A program made the position numbers and the translations under genes. A DNA stretch of 64,000 bases from Rhodococcus sp. 4CII (GTDB lineage Bacteria; Actinomycetota; Actinomycetes; Mycobacteriales; Mycobacteriaceae): contig NZ_JACCFE010000002.1 in NCBI RefSeq assembly GCF_014256275.1, positions 5,622,001-5,686,000 on the forward strand. Reading direction: 5' to 3'. Each line of letters starts with the position of its first letter. The stretch's first letter is position 1. Shown piece by piece: positions 32,047 to 42,084 of this stretch. The notes beneath the pieces are model-generated. The model did not search any database. It was given only the letters and a program-made list of their open reading frames with translations, and was not told the DNA's origin.

Positions 32047-33141
32047 ATGGTGGGAGTCGAGGTTTCCGTCGAGGGACTGACCAAGTCTTTCGGCTCGCAG
32101 AGGATCTGGCAGGACGTCACGTTGACTCTTCCGGCCGGCGAGGTGAGTGCGTTGCTGGGCCCGTCGGGTACCGGTAAGTCGGTGTTTCTGAAGTCGCTGA
32201 TCGGTCTGCTCCGTCCGGAGCAGGGGTCGATCGTGATCGATGGCACCAACATTCTCGAGTGCTCCTCGAAGGAGTTGTACGAGATCCGGAAGTTGTTCGG
32301 GGTGCTGTTCCAGGACGGCGCCCTGTTCGGGTCGATGAACCTGTTCGACAACGTGGCGTTCCCGCTCCGCGAGCACACGAAGAAATCCGAGTCCGAGATC
32401 CGCAAGATCGTGATGGAGAAGATGGAGCTGGTCGGTCTCCTCGGGGCCGAGGACAAGCTGCCCGGCGAGATCTCCGGCGGTATGCGCAAGCGCGCCGGGT
32501 TGGCCCGGGCGCTGGTGCTGGATCCGCAGATCATTCTGGTGGACGAGCCCGACTCCGGTCTGGATCCGGTGCGCACCACCTACATTTCGCAGACGTTGAT
32601 CGATATCAATGCGGAGATCGATGCGACGATTCTGATCGTGTCGCACAACATCAATCTGGCGCGGACGGTGCCGGACAACATCGGGATGCTGTTCCGGCGG
32701 CATCTGGTGATGTTCGGACCCCGCGAGGTGCTGCTCACCAGTGAGGAGCCGGTGGTCAAGCAGTTCCTCAACGGCACGATGATCGGTCCGATCGGGATGT
32801 CGGAGGAGAAGGACGAGGCGCAGATGGCACAGGAGCAGGCGATGGTCGACGCCGGTCACCATGCCGGTGGTGTCGATGACGTGGAGGGAATCGTTCCGCA
32901 GATGAAGGCGACGCCGGGGATGCCGTTCCGGCAGGCCGTCGCTCGCCGTCAGGAGCGGGTGCGGCACATCATGCACACGTTGCCGGAGAACGCTCAGATC
33001 GCGATTCAGGAAAGCCTCGACGAGAATTCCGGCGGAAACGGCGGCGGAGGCTACGACTACGCATACAGCCAGGACGACACGCAGGTCATCCCCGCATACC
33101 GGGGTGAAGGGTACGAAAACACCACTCACGGGCAAGGGTAG
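32047..33141 (+). CDS. mceG: Mce transporter ATPase MceG (Mkl)
   Basis: 364 residues. ATPase of the Mce lipid importer, related to MlaF. Walker A GPSGTGKS (~residues 38-45), signature ISGGMRKRAGLARAL, Walker B ILVDEPDSGLDP, and H-loop IVSHNI. After ~residue 245 comes the C-terminal extension typical of Mkl-type proteins, ending in a Gly/Tyr-rich tail. ATG 32047 follows GGAGG by 2 nt; the adjacent in-frame GTG at 32050 is better spaced, and a GTG at 32023 is possible. The M. tuberculosis counterpart (Rv0655) lies in the same rplL-rpoB interval. Confidence 0.93.
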   Translation: MVGVEVSVEGLTKSFGSQRIWQDVTLTLPAGEVSALLGPSGTGKSVFLKSLIGLLRPEQGSIVIDGTNILECSSKELYEIRKLFGVLFQDGALFGSMNLFDNVAFPLREHTKKSESEIRKIVMEKMELVGLLGAEDKLPGEISGGMRKRAGLARALVLDPQIILVDEPDSGLDPVRTTYISQTLIDINAEIDATILIVSHNINLARTVPDNIGMLFRRHLVMFGPREVLLTSEEPVVKQFLNGTMIGPIGMSEEKDEAQMAQEQAMVDAGHHAGGVDDVEGIVPQMKATPGMPFRQAVARRQERVRHIMHTLPENAQIAIQESLDENSGGNGGGGYDYAYSQDDTQVIPAYRGEGYENTTHGQG

Positions 33142-33150
33142 GCATAACGG

Positions 33151-33945
33151 ATGGGGGTTACCCGCAGCTCGGTCTTGCGGCCGGTCAACGGTGCGCTGAC
33201 GCAGGCCGGAAACATCGTCGAGCTCTTCGTCGACGTCGCACGAAACACGTTCAAACGGCCGTTCCAAGTCCGTGAGTTCATCGAACAGGCCTGGTTCATC
33301 GCCAGCGTCACGATTCTGCCCACTGCGATGGTCGCGATTCCGTTCGGAGCAGTGGTGTCACTGCAGACCGGATCGCTCATCAAGCAGCTCGGAGCCGAGT
33401 CGTTCACGGGAGCGGCCAGCGTTCTCGCCGTCATTCAGCAGGGTTCCCCGCTGGTGACGGCACTCCTGGTGGCCGGAGCTGCGGGGTCGGCGGTCACGGC
33501 GGATCTCGGTGCGCGGACGATCCGCGAAGAGATCGATGCCATGGAAGTGCTCGGTATCAACCCGATTCAGCGACTCGTCGTGCCTCGGGTGCTCGCGATG
33601 GTCCTCGTCGCGATCCTGCTCAACGGCCTCGTGTCGGTGGTCGGCATCGCCGGGGGCTACTTCTTCAACGTCATTCTCCAAGGGGGTAATCCCGGTGCGT
33701 ACCTGGCATCGTTCTCGGCTTTCGCGCAGCTCCCCGATATCTGGGTCGGCGAGCTCAAGGCGGCCGTCTTCGGTGTCATCGCCGGTGTCATCGCGGCGTA
33801 CAAGGGACTCCACCCGAAGGGCGGACCCAAGGGCGTCGGTGACGCGGTGAACCAGTCTGTGGTGATCACGTTCCTGCTGTTGTTCTTCGCGAACCTGATC
33901 TTGACCATGGTGTACCTCCAGATCGTTCCGGCGAAGGGATCGTGA
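33151..33945 (+). CDS. yrbEA: Mce operon permease YrbE-A
   Basis: 264 residues, MlaE/YrbE family integral membrane protein with ~5-6 hydrophobic segments. The family signature AGAAGSAVTADLGARTIREEIDAMEVLGINPIQRLVVPR is intact; the EExDAxxVxGI…P…PR loop is the coupling site for the ATPase. Starts 9 bp after mceG. With YrbE-B it forms the permease dimer that passes lipids delivered by MceA-F across the inner membrane. Confidence 0.94.
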   Translation: MGVTRSSVLRPVNGALTQAGNIVELFVDVARNTFKRPFQVREFIEQAWFIASVTILPTAMVAIPFGAVVSLQTGSLIKQLGAESFTGAASVLAVIQQGSPLVTALLVAGAAGSAVTADLGARTIREEIDAMEVLGINPIQRLVVPRVLAMVLVAILLNGLVSVVGIAGGYFFNVILQGGNPGAYLASFSAFAQLPDIWVGELKAAVFGVIAGVIAAYKGLHPKGGPKGVGDAVNQSVVITFLLLFFANLILTMVYLQIVPAKGS

Positions 33946-33949
33946 CCCG

Positions 33950-34810
33950 ATGACAATCGCCAAGGGACGCGGTGACCGGACTCTGATGGCGGCACGCCGA
34001 GTCGGTCGTGCGCCACTGAACGTGCTCGACAAGGCCGGCGAGCAGATGTCGTTCTACGCCAGAGCCATTGCCTGGTCGCCGCACACACTCGTCCACTACC
34101 GCAAGGAAGTGCTCCGCCTCCTCGCCGAGGTGACATTCGGCAGCGGCGCGCTCGCCGTCATCGGCGGCACCATCGGTGTCATCGCGATGATGTCCGGCTT
34201 CACCGGTGTCGTCGTCGGTCTGCAGGGCTTCGCTGCGCTCGAACAGCTCGGCAGCTCGGTCCTCACCGGCTTCCTGTCCGCTTACGTGAACACCCGCGAG
34301 ATCGCGCCGATCGTTGCGGCACTCGCACTCTCGGCCACCGTCGGTTGTGGTTTCACGGCGCAGCTCGGTGCCATGCGGATCTCGGAGGAGATCGACGCCC
34401 TGGAGGTCATGGCGGTGCCGAGTGTGCCGTTCCTCGTGACCACTCGCATGATCGCGGGATTCGTGGCCGTCATCCCGCTGTACATCGTCGGTCTGCTGGC
34501 GGCCTATCTTGCGTCCCGGGTCATCAGCACCGTGTTCAACGGGCAGTCGACCGGTTCGTACGACCACTACTTCAACTTGTTCCTGCCACCGCAGGACGTG
34601 CTGTATTCGTTTGCGAAAGTGCTGATCTTCGCGTTCGTACTCATCCTGATCCACTGCTACTACGGCTACCACGCGTCGGGTGGTCCCGCCGGTGTCGGTG
34701 TGGCCGTGGGTAGGGCGGTCCGCACCGCGATCGTCACCATCGCCGTTCTCGACTTCTTCCTGAGCCTCGCCATCTGGGGCACGACGACCACAGTGAGGGT
34801 GGCCGGATGA
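33950..34810 (+). CDS. yrbEB: Mce operon permease YrbE-B
   Basis: 286 residues, second MlaE-like permease subunit. The signature CGFTAQLGAMRISEEIDALEVMAVPSVPFLVTTRMIAG corresponds to the YrbE-B version of the ATPase-coupling loop. Starts 4 bp after yrbEA and overlaps mceA by 4 bp (ATGA). Pairs with YrbE-A. Confidence 0.94.
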   Translation: MTIAKGRGDRTLMAARRVGRAPLNVLDKAGEQMSFYARAIAWSPHTLVHYRKEVLRLLAEVTFGSGALAVIGGTIGVIAMMSGFTGVVVGLQGFAALEQLGSSVLTGFLSAYVNTREIAPIVAALALSATVGCGFTAQLGAMRISEEIDALEVMAVPSVPFLVTTRMIAGFVAVIPLYIVGLLAAYLASRVISTVFNGQSTGSYDHYFNLFLPPQDVLYSFAKVLIFAFVLILIHCYYGYHASGGPAGVGVAVGRAVRTAIVTIAVLDFFLSLAIWGTTTTVRVAG

Positions 34811-36165
34811 GCAACACGACATCTGTCGCGGGCCGACGGGTGCTGGGGCTTGTGTTCTTCCTGGTCCTCGCGCTGTTCCTGGCCTTCACCATCGGCATGT
34901 TCAACAAGACGTTCACCAAGGTCGTCAAGGTCGACCTCCTCACCGATACCGCGGGAAATGCCCTGCCGCCGAACGCGGACGTGAAGGTCCGCGGCCTCAT
35001 CGTCGGCGAGGTGCGCTCGGCATCCACGTCGGAGGGCGAGGTCACCCTCGCGCTCGCGATCCAGCCGGACAAGGCGCCGCTGATCCCGTCCAACGCTACG
35101 GCGCGACTGCTGCCCAAGACGCTGTTCGGCGAACGGTATGTGTCGCTGATCGTTCCGGAGGGTGACACCGCCCCGCCGATCCAGGCCGGAGACACGCTGC
35201 GTCAGGACAAGAGCGGCAACGCCGTCGAGGTAGGTGAGGTTCTCGACGGGCTGCTGCCGCTGCTGCAGGCGATTCCGCCGCAGGATCTGGCGAACACCCT
35301 CGGTGCGCTGTCGCAGGGGTTGAGCGGCCGCGGCGCCGAACTCGGCCTCACGCTGGACCGGCTCGAGGAGATCTTCGGCGGATTGAATACCGAACTGCCC
35401 GCCATTCAGGAGGATCTGCGCGGTCTGGCCGATTTCTCGCAGACGTATTCGGAGGCGGCGCCGGAGCTGGTGAACGCCCTCGACAATCTGCGGACCACCG
35501 GAAACACGGTGGTGGAGAAGCAGGGTGAGATCTCCACGCTGCTCGCCTCGCTGACCGGAACCGCATCGAGCACCGCCGATCTGCTCCAGACCAACGCCGA
35601 GTCGATCGTCAGCATCGCCGCCGATTCGCGCGAGGCGCTGCAGATCCTGGGCCGCTACTCGCCGAGCTTCGGCTGCACGTTCGCGGGCTTCGCGAAGTCC
35701 GCACCCGTCGCCCGTGAGCTGCTGGCGCCGGACGATCCGTACCCGGGTGTGCGTGCCAGCGTGCAGTTCGTCAACCCGAAGGGCCGTTACGTGCCCAACC
35801 AGGACGAGCCGCGCCTGCTCGACAACCGCGGACCGGCGTGCTACGACAACGTCACCGCACCGGGCGGGAAGTTCCCGCAGTACCCGGGCGGGTCCTCCTA
35901 CAACGACGGTGCCTACCAGGTGCCTTCGCGCAATCCCGGTCCGTCGACCATCGACTTCCTCCCGGCACCGGCCGGTGTTCCCGATCAGGTTCCGGGGTAC
36001 GGAGCCCAGGTCACGCCCGCGAGTTACGCGGGTTCGAAGATGGAGCAGGACACGTTGGACGTCGTGTACGGCGAGGCCGGCGGCATGGCGCCGGAGGACG
36101 TGCCGAGCTGGACGACACTCGTCGGCGCGCCGACCATGAGGGGGACTGAGGTGAGCTTCAAGTGA
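34807..36165 (+). CDS. mceA: Mce family protein MceA
   Basis: 452 residues: one N-terminal transmembrane anchor (~residues 14-36), an MCE/MlaD domain (VKVDLLTDTAGNALPPNADVKVRGLIVGEVRSAST, then FGERYVSLIVPEG), a long helical/coiled region (~150-290), and a C-terminal segment rich in Pro and Gly. MceA-F assemble a periplasmic lipid tunnel. Overlaps mceB by 4 bp. Confidence 0.93.
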   Translation: MSNTTSVAGRRVLGLVFFLVLALFLAFTIGMFNKTFTKVVKVDLLTDTAGNALPPNADVKVRGLIVGEVRSASTSEGEVTLALAIQPDKAPLIPSNATARLLPKTLFGERYVSLIVPEGDTAPPIQAGDTLRQDKSGNAVEVGEVLDGLLPLLQAIPPQDLANTLGALSQGLSGRGAELGLTLDRLEEIFGGLNTELPAIQEDLRGLADFSQTYSEAAPELVNALDNLRTTGNTVVEKQGEISTLLASLTGTASSTADLLQTNAESIVSIAADSREALQILGRYSPSFGCTFAGFAKSAPVARELLAPDDPYPGVRASVQFVNPKGRYVPNQDEPRLLDNRGPACYDNVTAPGGKFPQYPGGSSYNDGAYQVPSRNPGPSTIDFLPAPAGVPDQVPGYGAQVTPASYAGSKMEQDTLDVVYGEAGGMAPEDVPSWTTLVGAPTMRGTEVSFK

Positions 36166-37241
36166 GGGGCCTGACTGCACCACTGGTCAAGCTGATCGTG
36201 TTCGCCGTGGTCACGATCCTGGCGACCGGTCTGCTCGCCGCCACCATCGCCAATCTCGGCGGCGGCGGTGGCACCAAGTTCAACGCGATCTTCTCGGACG
36301 TCACCTCGCTCAACGAGGGCGACGAGGTGCGTATCGCCGGTGTGCGTGTGGGTCAGGTCGAGAAGATCTCGATCCACGACGACCGCGAGGCGGAGGTCCA
36401 GTTCTCGGTGTCGGAACGGGACTGGCTTCCGGCCAGCACCACCGCGACCATCCGCTTCCGGAACCTCGTGGGTCAGCGCTACATCGCGCTCGAACAGGGT
36501 GAGGGCCAGCAGGGGATGAAGATGAACGGCGGCGACACCATTCCGATGGAGCGGACCAAGCCTGCCGTCAACCTCACGACGCTGTTCGACGGTTTCCGCC
36601 CGCTGTTCCAGACTCTCAGCGCCGACGACGTGAACAAGCTGTCGTACCAGATCATCCAGGTGTTCCAGGGTGAATCGGGGACGATTACGGAACTCGTCAA
36701 GAACACGGCCAGCCTCACCAACACCGTCGCCGACAAGGACCGGGTGATCGGGGCGGTGATCAACAACCTCAACAGCGTGCTCGCCACGGTGAATCAGCGC
36801 GACGATCAGCTCGATTCGCTGATCGTCAACACCCAGCAGCTCGTCACGGGGTTGGCCGACGACCGGGGGACCGTCGGTTCGGCGGTGACATCCCTCGCCG
36901 GGCTCACCGACGCGACGGCCGATCTGCTCGAACCCACCCGCCCGTCCATCCAGGAATCCATCACGTCGCTGAACACGCTGGCGACGACGTTGAACCGTAA
37001 CTCCGACACCGTCAACAGCGTCCTCCAGACGCTTCCGGTGAAGCTCGAAAAGCTCGGCCGGGCAGCCAGTTACGGATCCTGGTTCCAGTTCTACCTCTGT
37101 GGAGTCGACATCGTCGCAGGACCAGGCACCGCGCCCCAACTGAACCTGCCCACGGGCTTGCCCACCGTCAACCAGCCGCTGTATACGAACTCGGCCAAAC
37201 GGTGCACACAGGACGGCCTACAGGAGTTGCAGACACGATGA
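36162..37241 (+). CDS. mceB: Mce family protein MceB
   Basis: 359 residues, GTG start: N-terminal anchor (LIVFAVVTILATGLLAATIANL), MCE domain (YNAIFSDVTSLNEGDEVRIAGVRVGQVEKI-like: here NAIFSDVTSLNEGDEVRIAG), VGQRYIALEQGEGQ, and helical repeats with NLNSVLATVNQRDDQLDSLI. A C-terminal Cys pair (YLCGVDI and KRCTQDGL) is typical of MceB. Overlaps mceC by ATGA. Confidence 0.92.
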   Translation: MRGLTAPLVKLIVFAVVTILATGLLAATIANLGGGGGTKFNAIFSDVTSLNEGDEVRIAGVRVGQVEKISIHDDREAEVQFSVSERDWLPASTTATIRFRNLVGQRYIALEQGEGQQGMKMNGGDTIPMERTKPAVNLTTLFDGFRPLFQTLSADDVNKLSYQIIQVFQGESGTITELVKNTASLTNTVADKDRVIGAVINNLNSVLATVNQRDDQLDSLIVNTQQLVTGLADDRGTVGSAVTSLAGLTDATADLLEPTRPSIQESITSLNTLATTLNRNSDTVNSVLQTLPVKLEKLGRAASYGSWFQFYLCGVDIVAGPGTAPQLNLPTGLPTVNQPLYTNSAKRCTQDGLQELQTR

Positions 37242-38233
37242 GCAGACGTCGCAGCCCGGCAGTGGCTGGTGCCCTCGGCATTCTCGTGGTGCTGTTGGCC
37301 ACCCTGTCGGCATTCTTCCTGGATTCGCTGCCGTTCATCGGCGCCGGGTCCACCTACCACGCCGAATTCACCGAGGCGGCCGGGCTCAAGCCCGACAACG
37401 AGGTACGTATCGCCGGTGTGAAGGTCGGCAAGGTCACGTCGGTCGAACTCGACGGCGACCACGTCGACGTCGCGTTCAAGGTGTCGGATGCGTGGGTCGG
37501 CGACGAGACGTCGGCATCCATTCAGATCAAGACGATCCTGGGCCAGAAGTATCTGGCCCTCGACCCCCGCGGCTCCGACACGCTGAACCCGAGCGACGCG
37601 ATCCCGTTGGACCGCACCACGTCTCCGTACGACGTGATCGAAGCGTTCTCCGCTGCTGCGGAGACGGTCGGAGACATCGACTCCGACCAGCTCGCGCAGA
37701 GCATAGTCACGCTGTCGCAGGCGTTCGAGGGAACGCCCACGGAGATCCGCGCGTCCCTGGACGGCGTCAGCAGGTTGTCGCAGACCATCGCCAGCCGCGA
37801 CCAGGAACTGCAGAAGTTGTTCGACGCGACCGGCAAGACGACCAAGGTCCTCGCCGACCGCAACGCCGAATTCAACCGGTTGATCAGCGACGCCGGCCTG
37901 CTGCTCGGTGAGCTCAACAGCCGTCAGCAGTCGATTTCCCAGTTGCTCACCGGAACACAGCGCCTGTCGCAGCAACTGACCGGACTCGTGCACGACAACG
38001 AGGCCGCCATCGGTCCCGCGCTCGAGCAGCTCGACGGCGTCGTCGAGATCCTGAAGGCCAATAACGAGAACTTGGACAAGGCGATGAAACTGTACGAGCC
38101 CTTCGTCCGCCTCTACACGAACGTGGTCGGTAACGGTCGTTGGTTCGACCAGGTCGTGGTGAACCTCCTGCCGCCCGGTCTGCCCGACATTCCCGGTCCG
38201 CGCGAACCCGTCCGCACGTTGGGGGGTAACTGA
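37238..38233 (+). CDS. mceC: Mce family protein MceC
   Basis: 331 residues. Start ATG at 37238 in an ATGA overlap with mceB; the upstream in-frame ATG at 37202 lies inside mceB. Anchor helix (LGILVVLLATLSAFFLDSL), MCE domain (YHAEFTEAAGLKPDNEVRIAG … LGQKYLALDPRG), then a helical region with repeated LSQ/Q-rich heptads. Overlaps mceD by one base (TGATG). Confidence 0.92.
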   Translation: MSRRRSPAVAGALGILVVLLATLSAFFLDSLPFIGAGSTYHAEFTEAAGLKPDNEVRIAGVKVGKVTSVELDGDHVDVAFKVSDAWVGDETSASIQIKTILGQKYLALDPRGSDTLNPSDAIPLDRTTSPYDVIEAFSAAAETVGDIDSDQLAQSIVTLSQAFEGTPTEIRASLDGVSRLSQTIASRDQELQKLFDATGKTTKVLADRNAEFNRLISDAGLLLGELNSRQQSISQLLTGTQRLSQQLTGLVHDNEAAIGPALEQLDGVVEILKANNENLDKAMKLYEPFVRLYTNVVGNGRWFDQVVVNLLPPGLPDIPGPREPVRTLGGN

Positions 38234-39489
38234 TGGCAGACGTCGAGAACGGAGCCGACCGCGGAGGACGCGGCGGTGTCGCCCTCATCGTAGGAATCGT
38301 CATCGTCGCGCTGGTGATCGCCGGCGCGCTGTGGTGGGTGTTCACCCGGGCAGGCACCACCAAGATCACCGCGTACTTCGACAAGTCGGTGGGCATCTAC
38401 GAGGGCTCCGATGTGCGGGTCCTCGGTGTGAAGGTCGGATCGGTCGACGGGGTGGAGCCGCAGGGCGATCAGGTGAAGGTCGACATGCGCGTCGATCGCG
38501 GCGTCGACATTCCCGCCGACGCGAAAGCTGCTCAGGTCACGCCGTCGGTGGTGTCCGACCGCTACATCCAGCTCGCGCCCGCGTACACGGGAGGCGACAC
38601 GATGCAGAGCGGTGCCGTGATCTCGCGGGACCGCACTGCGACTCCCGTCGAGGTCGACCAGTTGTACGCGAGCATCGAGAAGCTCTCGACCGCACTCGGT
38701 CCGAACGGGGCGAACAAGGACGGCGCGCTGTCCCAGTTCGTCGAGACCGGCGCCGCCAACCTCGATGGCAACGGTGAAGCGCTGGGGCAGAGCATCACCC
38801 AGCTCTCCGACGCCGCCCGCACCCTCAACGAGAGTCGCGGCGACCTGTTCGACACCGTCAAGAACCTCCAGGTCTTCGTGGGCGCGCTGGCGGCCAACGA
38901 TCAGCAGGTCCGTGACTTCAACTCGCAGCTCTCCGATCTGTCCGGGTTCCTGGCGGGGGAGCGGGAGAACCTCGGCGCCGCCCTCAACCAGCTCGCGATC
39001 GCACTCGGCGACGTCTCGAAGTTCGTGGCGGACAACAGGGACATCCTCGCCGAGAACGTGAACGATCTGGTTCCGGTGACGCAGACCCTCGCCGACAACC
39101 GTGAGTCGCTCGTCAACTCGCTGACGCTGCTCCCGCTGGCGATCAGCAACCTGGCCAACTCGTACGACGCGGAGTCGGGCAACCTGGCGTCGCGCCTGGC
39201 GTTCCCGGATCTGCAGGATCCGGCGGGCGTGGTCTGCAAGTTGATCGACCTCGGCAAGCTGGTTCCCGGCGACCCGCGTTTCGAGCAACTCGGGCGTCAG
39301 ATGCAGCCACTGATCGACAACTGCACCGCCGTCACGTCCCAGATCACGCAGTCGGCGAAGTCTCCGTCGCTCGTGCTTCCGTTCGGGATCATGAGTGCGG
39401 ACAACATTCAGCGGACGGTCACGCCCGGCACGGTGCCGGGTGTCGTGTCGCCGCGATTCGAGAGCGCAACGGGTGGTGAGGGCGAATGA
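38233..39489 (+). CDS. mceD: Mce family protein MceD
   Basis: 418 residues: anchor helix (~residues 17-38), MCE domain (ITAYFDKSVGIYEGSDVRVLG … VSDRYIQLAPAYTGGD), a helical section, and a C-terminal region with Cys residues (VVCKLIDLGK, NCTAV). Its stop overlaps mceE by 4 bp. Part of the MceA-F hexameric tunnel by family knowledge. Confidence 0.92.
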   Translation: MADVENGADRGGRGGVALIVGIVIVALVIAGALWWVFTRAGTTKITAYFDKSVGIYEGSDVRVLGVKVGSVDGVEPQGDQVKVDMRVDRGVDIPADAKAAQVTPSVVSDRYIQLAPAYTGGDTMQSGAVISRDRTATPVEVDQLYASIEKLSTALGPNGANKDGALSQFVETGAANLDGNGEALGQSITQLSDAARTLNESRGDLFDTVKNLQVFVGALAANDQQVRDFNSQLSDLSGFLAGERENLGAALNQLAIALGDVSKFVADNRDILAENVNDLVPVTQTLADNRESLVNSLTLLPLAISNLANSYDAESGNLASRLAFPDLQDPAGVVCKLIDLGKLVPGDPRFEQLGRQMQPLIDNCTAVTSQITQSAKSPSLVLPFGIMSADNIQRTVTPGTVPGVVSPRFESATGGEGE

Positions 39490-40787
39490 AGCGGTCGGTA
39501 ATCCTCGGCGCCGGCGCGTGCGCCGTCGCCATCGCGGTGAGTTCCTGCTCGTCGGAGGGAATCTACGGAGTTCCCCTCCCCGGCGGGCCGGACGTCGGCA
39601 ACGATCCGATGCACCTGACGATCCAATTCGACGACGTCCTCGACCTCGTTCCGCAGTCCGCCGTCAAGGTCGACGGTGTTCCCGTGGGCCGGGTCGAATC
39701 CATCAAGGTGGCGCCGGACGGCTGGACGGCCGACGTGGAGGTAATCCTCGACTCGTCCGTCGACCTCGCGGCCAATGCGGTCGCCGCCATCCAGCAGACC
39801 AACCTGCTCGGTGAGAAGTTCGTCCAGCTGTCCGAGCCGCCGGAGAACAAGGATCCCGCGCGGCTCGAGAACGGCGACACGATCCCGCTGGATCGCACGC
39901 GCCACGCCACCGAGATCGAGCAGGTGCTCGGCGCGTTGTCACTGCTGCTCAACGGTGGCGGTGTCGGACAGTTGCAGCCGATCGTGCACGAACTGACCAC
40001 TGCCCTCGACGGCCGCGAGGATCGGGTCCGGGGACTTCTCGAGCAGACGAACACGCTCATCGACGGACTCAACCAGCAGCGCGACGACATCACCCGGGCC
40101 CTGGACGGACTCGACGCGTTGACCACCCGAGTGGACGAACAGAACGAGAAGATCGGGCTGATCCTCGATCAGCTTCCCATCGCCACCGAAGTGCTCAACC
40201 AGCAGCGCCCGCAGCTCACTCAGATGCTGACGCAACTGGACCGGCTCGGCACCGTCGGAACCGACGTGATCAACAGGTCGAAGAACGATCTGATCGCAGA
40301 TCTCCTCGCGCTGCGGCCGACGCTCAAGGCGCTCGCCGACTCCGGCGACAACCTGCCCAATTCGCTCGCGTTCATCCCGACCGTCCCGTTCCCGGACGGT
40401 GTGGAGAAGATCGCCCTCGGCGGATCGGTCAACCTGTTCCTCTCGGTCGACCTGCAGATCGGCGACGCACTGAGCGCGCTGGGCGTCGGTCAGGGCGACC
40501 CGGTGTACGTGCCGCCGAAGTTCGGTGAACCCAAGCCGATCGTGGACCCGTCGAACCCGTACTACAACGGCAACGGGCCGAAGCCGGGCTGGCCCACGGT
40601 GTCGCTGCTGCCGATTCCGCCGATCATCCCCGCCCCGACGGGTCTGCGGATCCCGGGTCTTCCCGGGGCGGCGCCCGCGGCCGGCAACGGTGGCGCGGGG
40701 AACCGCACGACGGACGGCCAGGCGCCGTTGCCGCAGAACCCGCTCGGGGGACTGCTGGAGCAGTTCGGAATCGGGGGTGGACAGTGA
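39486..40787 (+). CDS. mceE: Mce lipoprotein MceE (LprK/LprN type)
   Basis: 433 residues with a lipoprotein signal: KRSVILGAGACAVAIAVSSC, lipid-modified Cys21 expected. MCE domain (MHLTIQFDDVLDLVPQSAVKVDG … NLLGEKFVQLSEPPE), helical region, and a Pro/Gly-rich C-terminus (PPIIPAPTGLRIPGLPG). In Mce systems the E subunit is the single lipoprotein. Coupled to mceD and mceF (4-bp overlaps). Confidence 0.94.
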   Translation: MKRSVILGAGACAVAIAVSSCSSEGIYGVPLPGGPDVGNDPMHLTIQFDDVLDLVPQSAVKVDGVPVGRVESIKVAPDGWTADVEVILDSSVDLAANAVAAIQQTNLLGEKFVQLSEPPENKDPARLENGDTIPLDRTRHATEIEQVLGALSLLLNGGGVGQLQPIVHELTTALDGREDRVRGLLEQTNTLIDGLNQQRDDITRALDGLDALTTRVDEQNEKIGLILDQLPIATEVLNQQRPQLTQMLTQLDRLGTVGTDVINRSKNDLIADLLALRPTLKALADSGDNLPNSLAFIPTVPFPDGVEKIALGGSVNLFLSVDLQIGDALSALGVGQGDPVYVPPKFGEPKPIVDPSNPYYNGNGPKPGWPTVSLLPIPPIIPAPTGLRIPGLPGAAPAAGNGGAGNRTTDGQAPLPQNPLGGLLEQFGIGGGQ

Positions 40788-42031
40788 GGTCACGGCTGGT
40801 CAGATTCCAGCTCGTCGCGTTCGCCGTCGTGGCGGTGCTCGGGCTGGTCTACGTCGGTGCCAAGTATGTTCGCCTCGACAACCTGCTCGGGTTCGGCGAG
40901 TACGCCGTGAACGCGCAGTTCAAGGACTCCGGCGGTATCTTCACCAACGCCGAGGTCACGTATCGCGGTGTGCCCGTCGGGCGTGTCGGCGACCTGTCGC
41001 TGACGGCGGACGGCATCAACGTCGAGTTGAAGATCTCGTCGGGCGGGCCCGACATTCCGGCGTCGGCCAAAGCCGTCGTCGCGAACCGGTCCGCGATCGG
41101 TGAGCAGTACGTGGACCTGCAGCCCGACACCGACCAGGGGCCGTATCTGGAAGACGGCTCGGTGATCGGCGAGGCCGACACCTCCACACCGGTTCCGGTC
41201 GAGCAGGTGCTGATGGCCACCGACGGGTTGGTGAGGTCGGTTCCGGTCGACTCGCTGCGCACGGTCGTCACGCAATTGGGAACGGCGTTCAACGGCAAGG
41301 GCGAGGATCTGCAGACGCTCGCGGATTCTCTCTCGACGCTGACGAAGGACGGACTCGACGTCCTTCCGCAGACGCTGGCCCTCATCCGGGACAGCCAGAC
41401 GGTGCTGGCGACACAATCCGATCAATCGTCGGCGATCGTCCAGTTCAGTTCGGACCTCGACGCGGTGGCAGCGCAGCTGCGCACCAGCGACCCGGACATC
41501 CGCTCCATCATCGACAGGGGAATTCCGGCGAGTGACGAGATCGGTCAACTGGTGAACGAGACCGGTCCGAGTCTCACCACCGACTTGACGAACCTTGCCG
41601 CGGTCGGCGACAAGCTGGCCCCGCAGGCAATCGCGCTGCGGCCGATCCTGATGTTCCTGCCTGCCATCGCGGCGTCCGCGTCGACCGTGGCACCGGGCGA
41701 CGGCACCGTCCACCAGGGCATCGTCCTGGAGACCAACAATCCGCCGTCGTGCACACTGGGTTACGAAGGGACGCAGGAGATCCTCGCCGAGATGAAGCGG
41801 CAGAACCCGAATTTCGACGACACCCAGCAGGACTTCCCGTACAACACGAAGGCCAACTGCGACGCTCCCCAGGGAAGCGTGACGGGTGTTCGAAGTGCAG
41901 ATCGCATCGTGTTCGCCGATCCGGACACGATCCAACCGTGGGATTTCAAGCCGAAGGTCATGCCTGACACTCTCAACTTGAATCCCATCGCAACGCAGCT
42001 CGCGCCGCTCCTCGGGGTTACTCCCAAGTAG
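40784..42031 (+). CDS. mceF: Mce family protein MceF
   Basis: 415 residues, GTG start in a GTGA overlap with mceE. Anchor helix (VRFQLVAFAVVAVLGLVYVGA), MCE domain (YAVNAQFKDSGGIFTNAEVTYRG … AIGEQYVDLQPDTD), helical region and a C-terminus with paired Cys (PPSCTLGYEG, NTKANCDAP). Last of the six mce genes. Confidence 0.93.
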   Translation: MRSRLVRFQLVAFAVVAVLGLVYVGAKYVRLDNLLGFGEYAVNAQFKDSGGIFTNAEVTYRGVPVGRVGDLSLTADGINVELKISSGGPDIPASAKAVVANRSAIGEQYVDLQPDTDQGPYLEDGSVIGEADTSTPVPVEQVLMATDGLVRSVPVDSLRTVVTQLGTAFNGKGEDLQTLADSLSTLTKDGLDVLPQTLALIRDSQTVLATQSDQSSAIVQFSSDLDAVAAQLRTSDPDIRSIIDRGIPASDEIGQLVNETGPSLTTDLTNLAAVGDKLAPQAIALRPILMFLPAIAASASTVAPGDGTVHQGIVLETNNPPSCTLGYEGTQEILAEMKRQNPNFDDTQQDFPYNTKANCDAPQGSVTGVRSADRIVFADPDTIQPWDFKPKVMPDTLNLNPIATQLAPLLGVTPK

Positions 42032-42084
42032 CATTCGGTTCTCACCGAGGGCGGGTAGAAGAAAACAATCAGTAGGGTATTGGT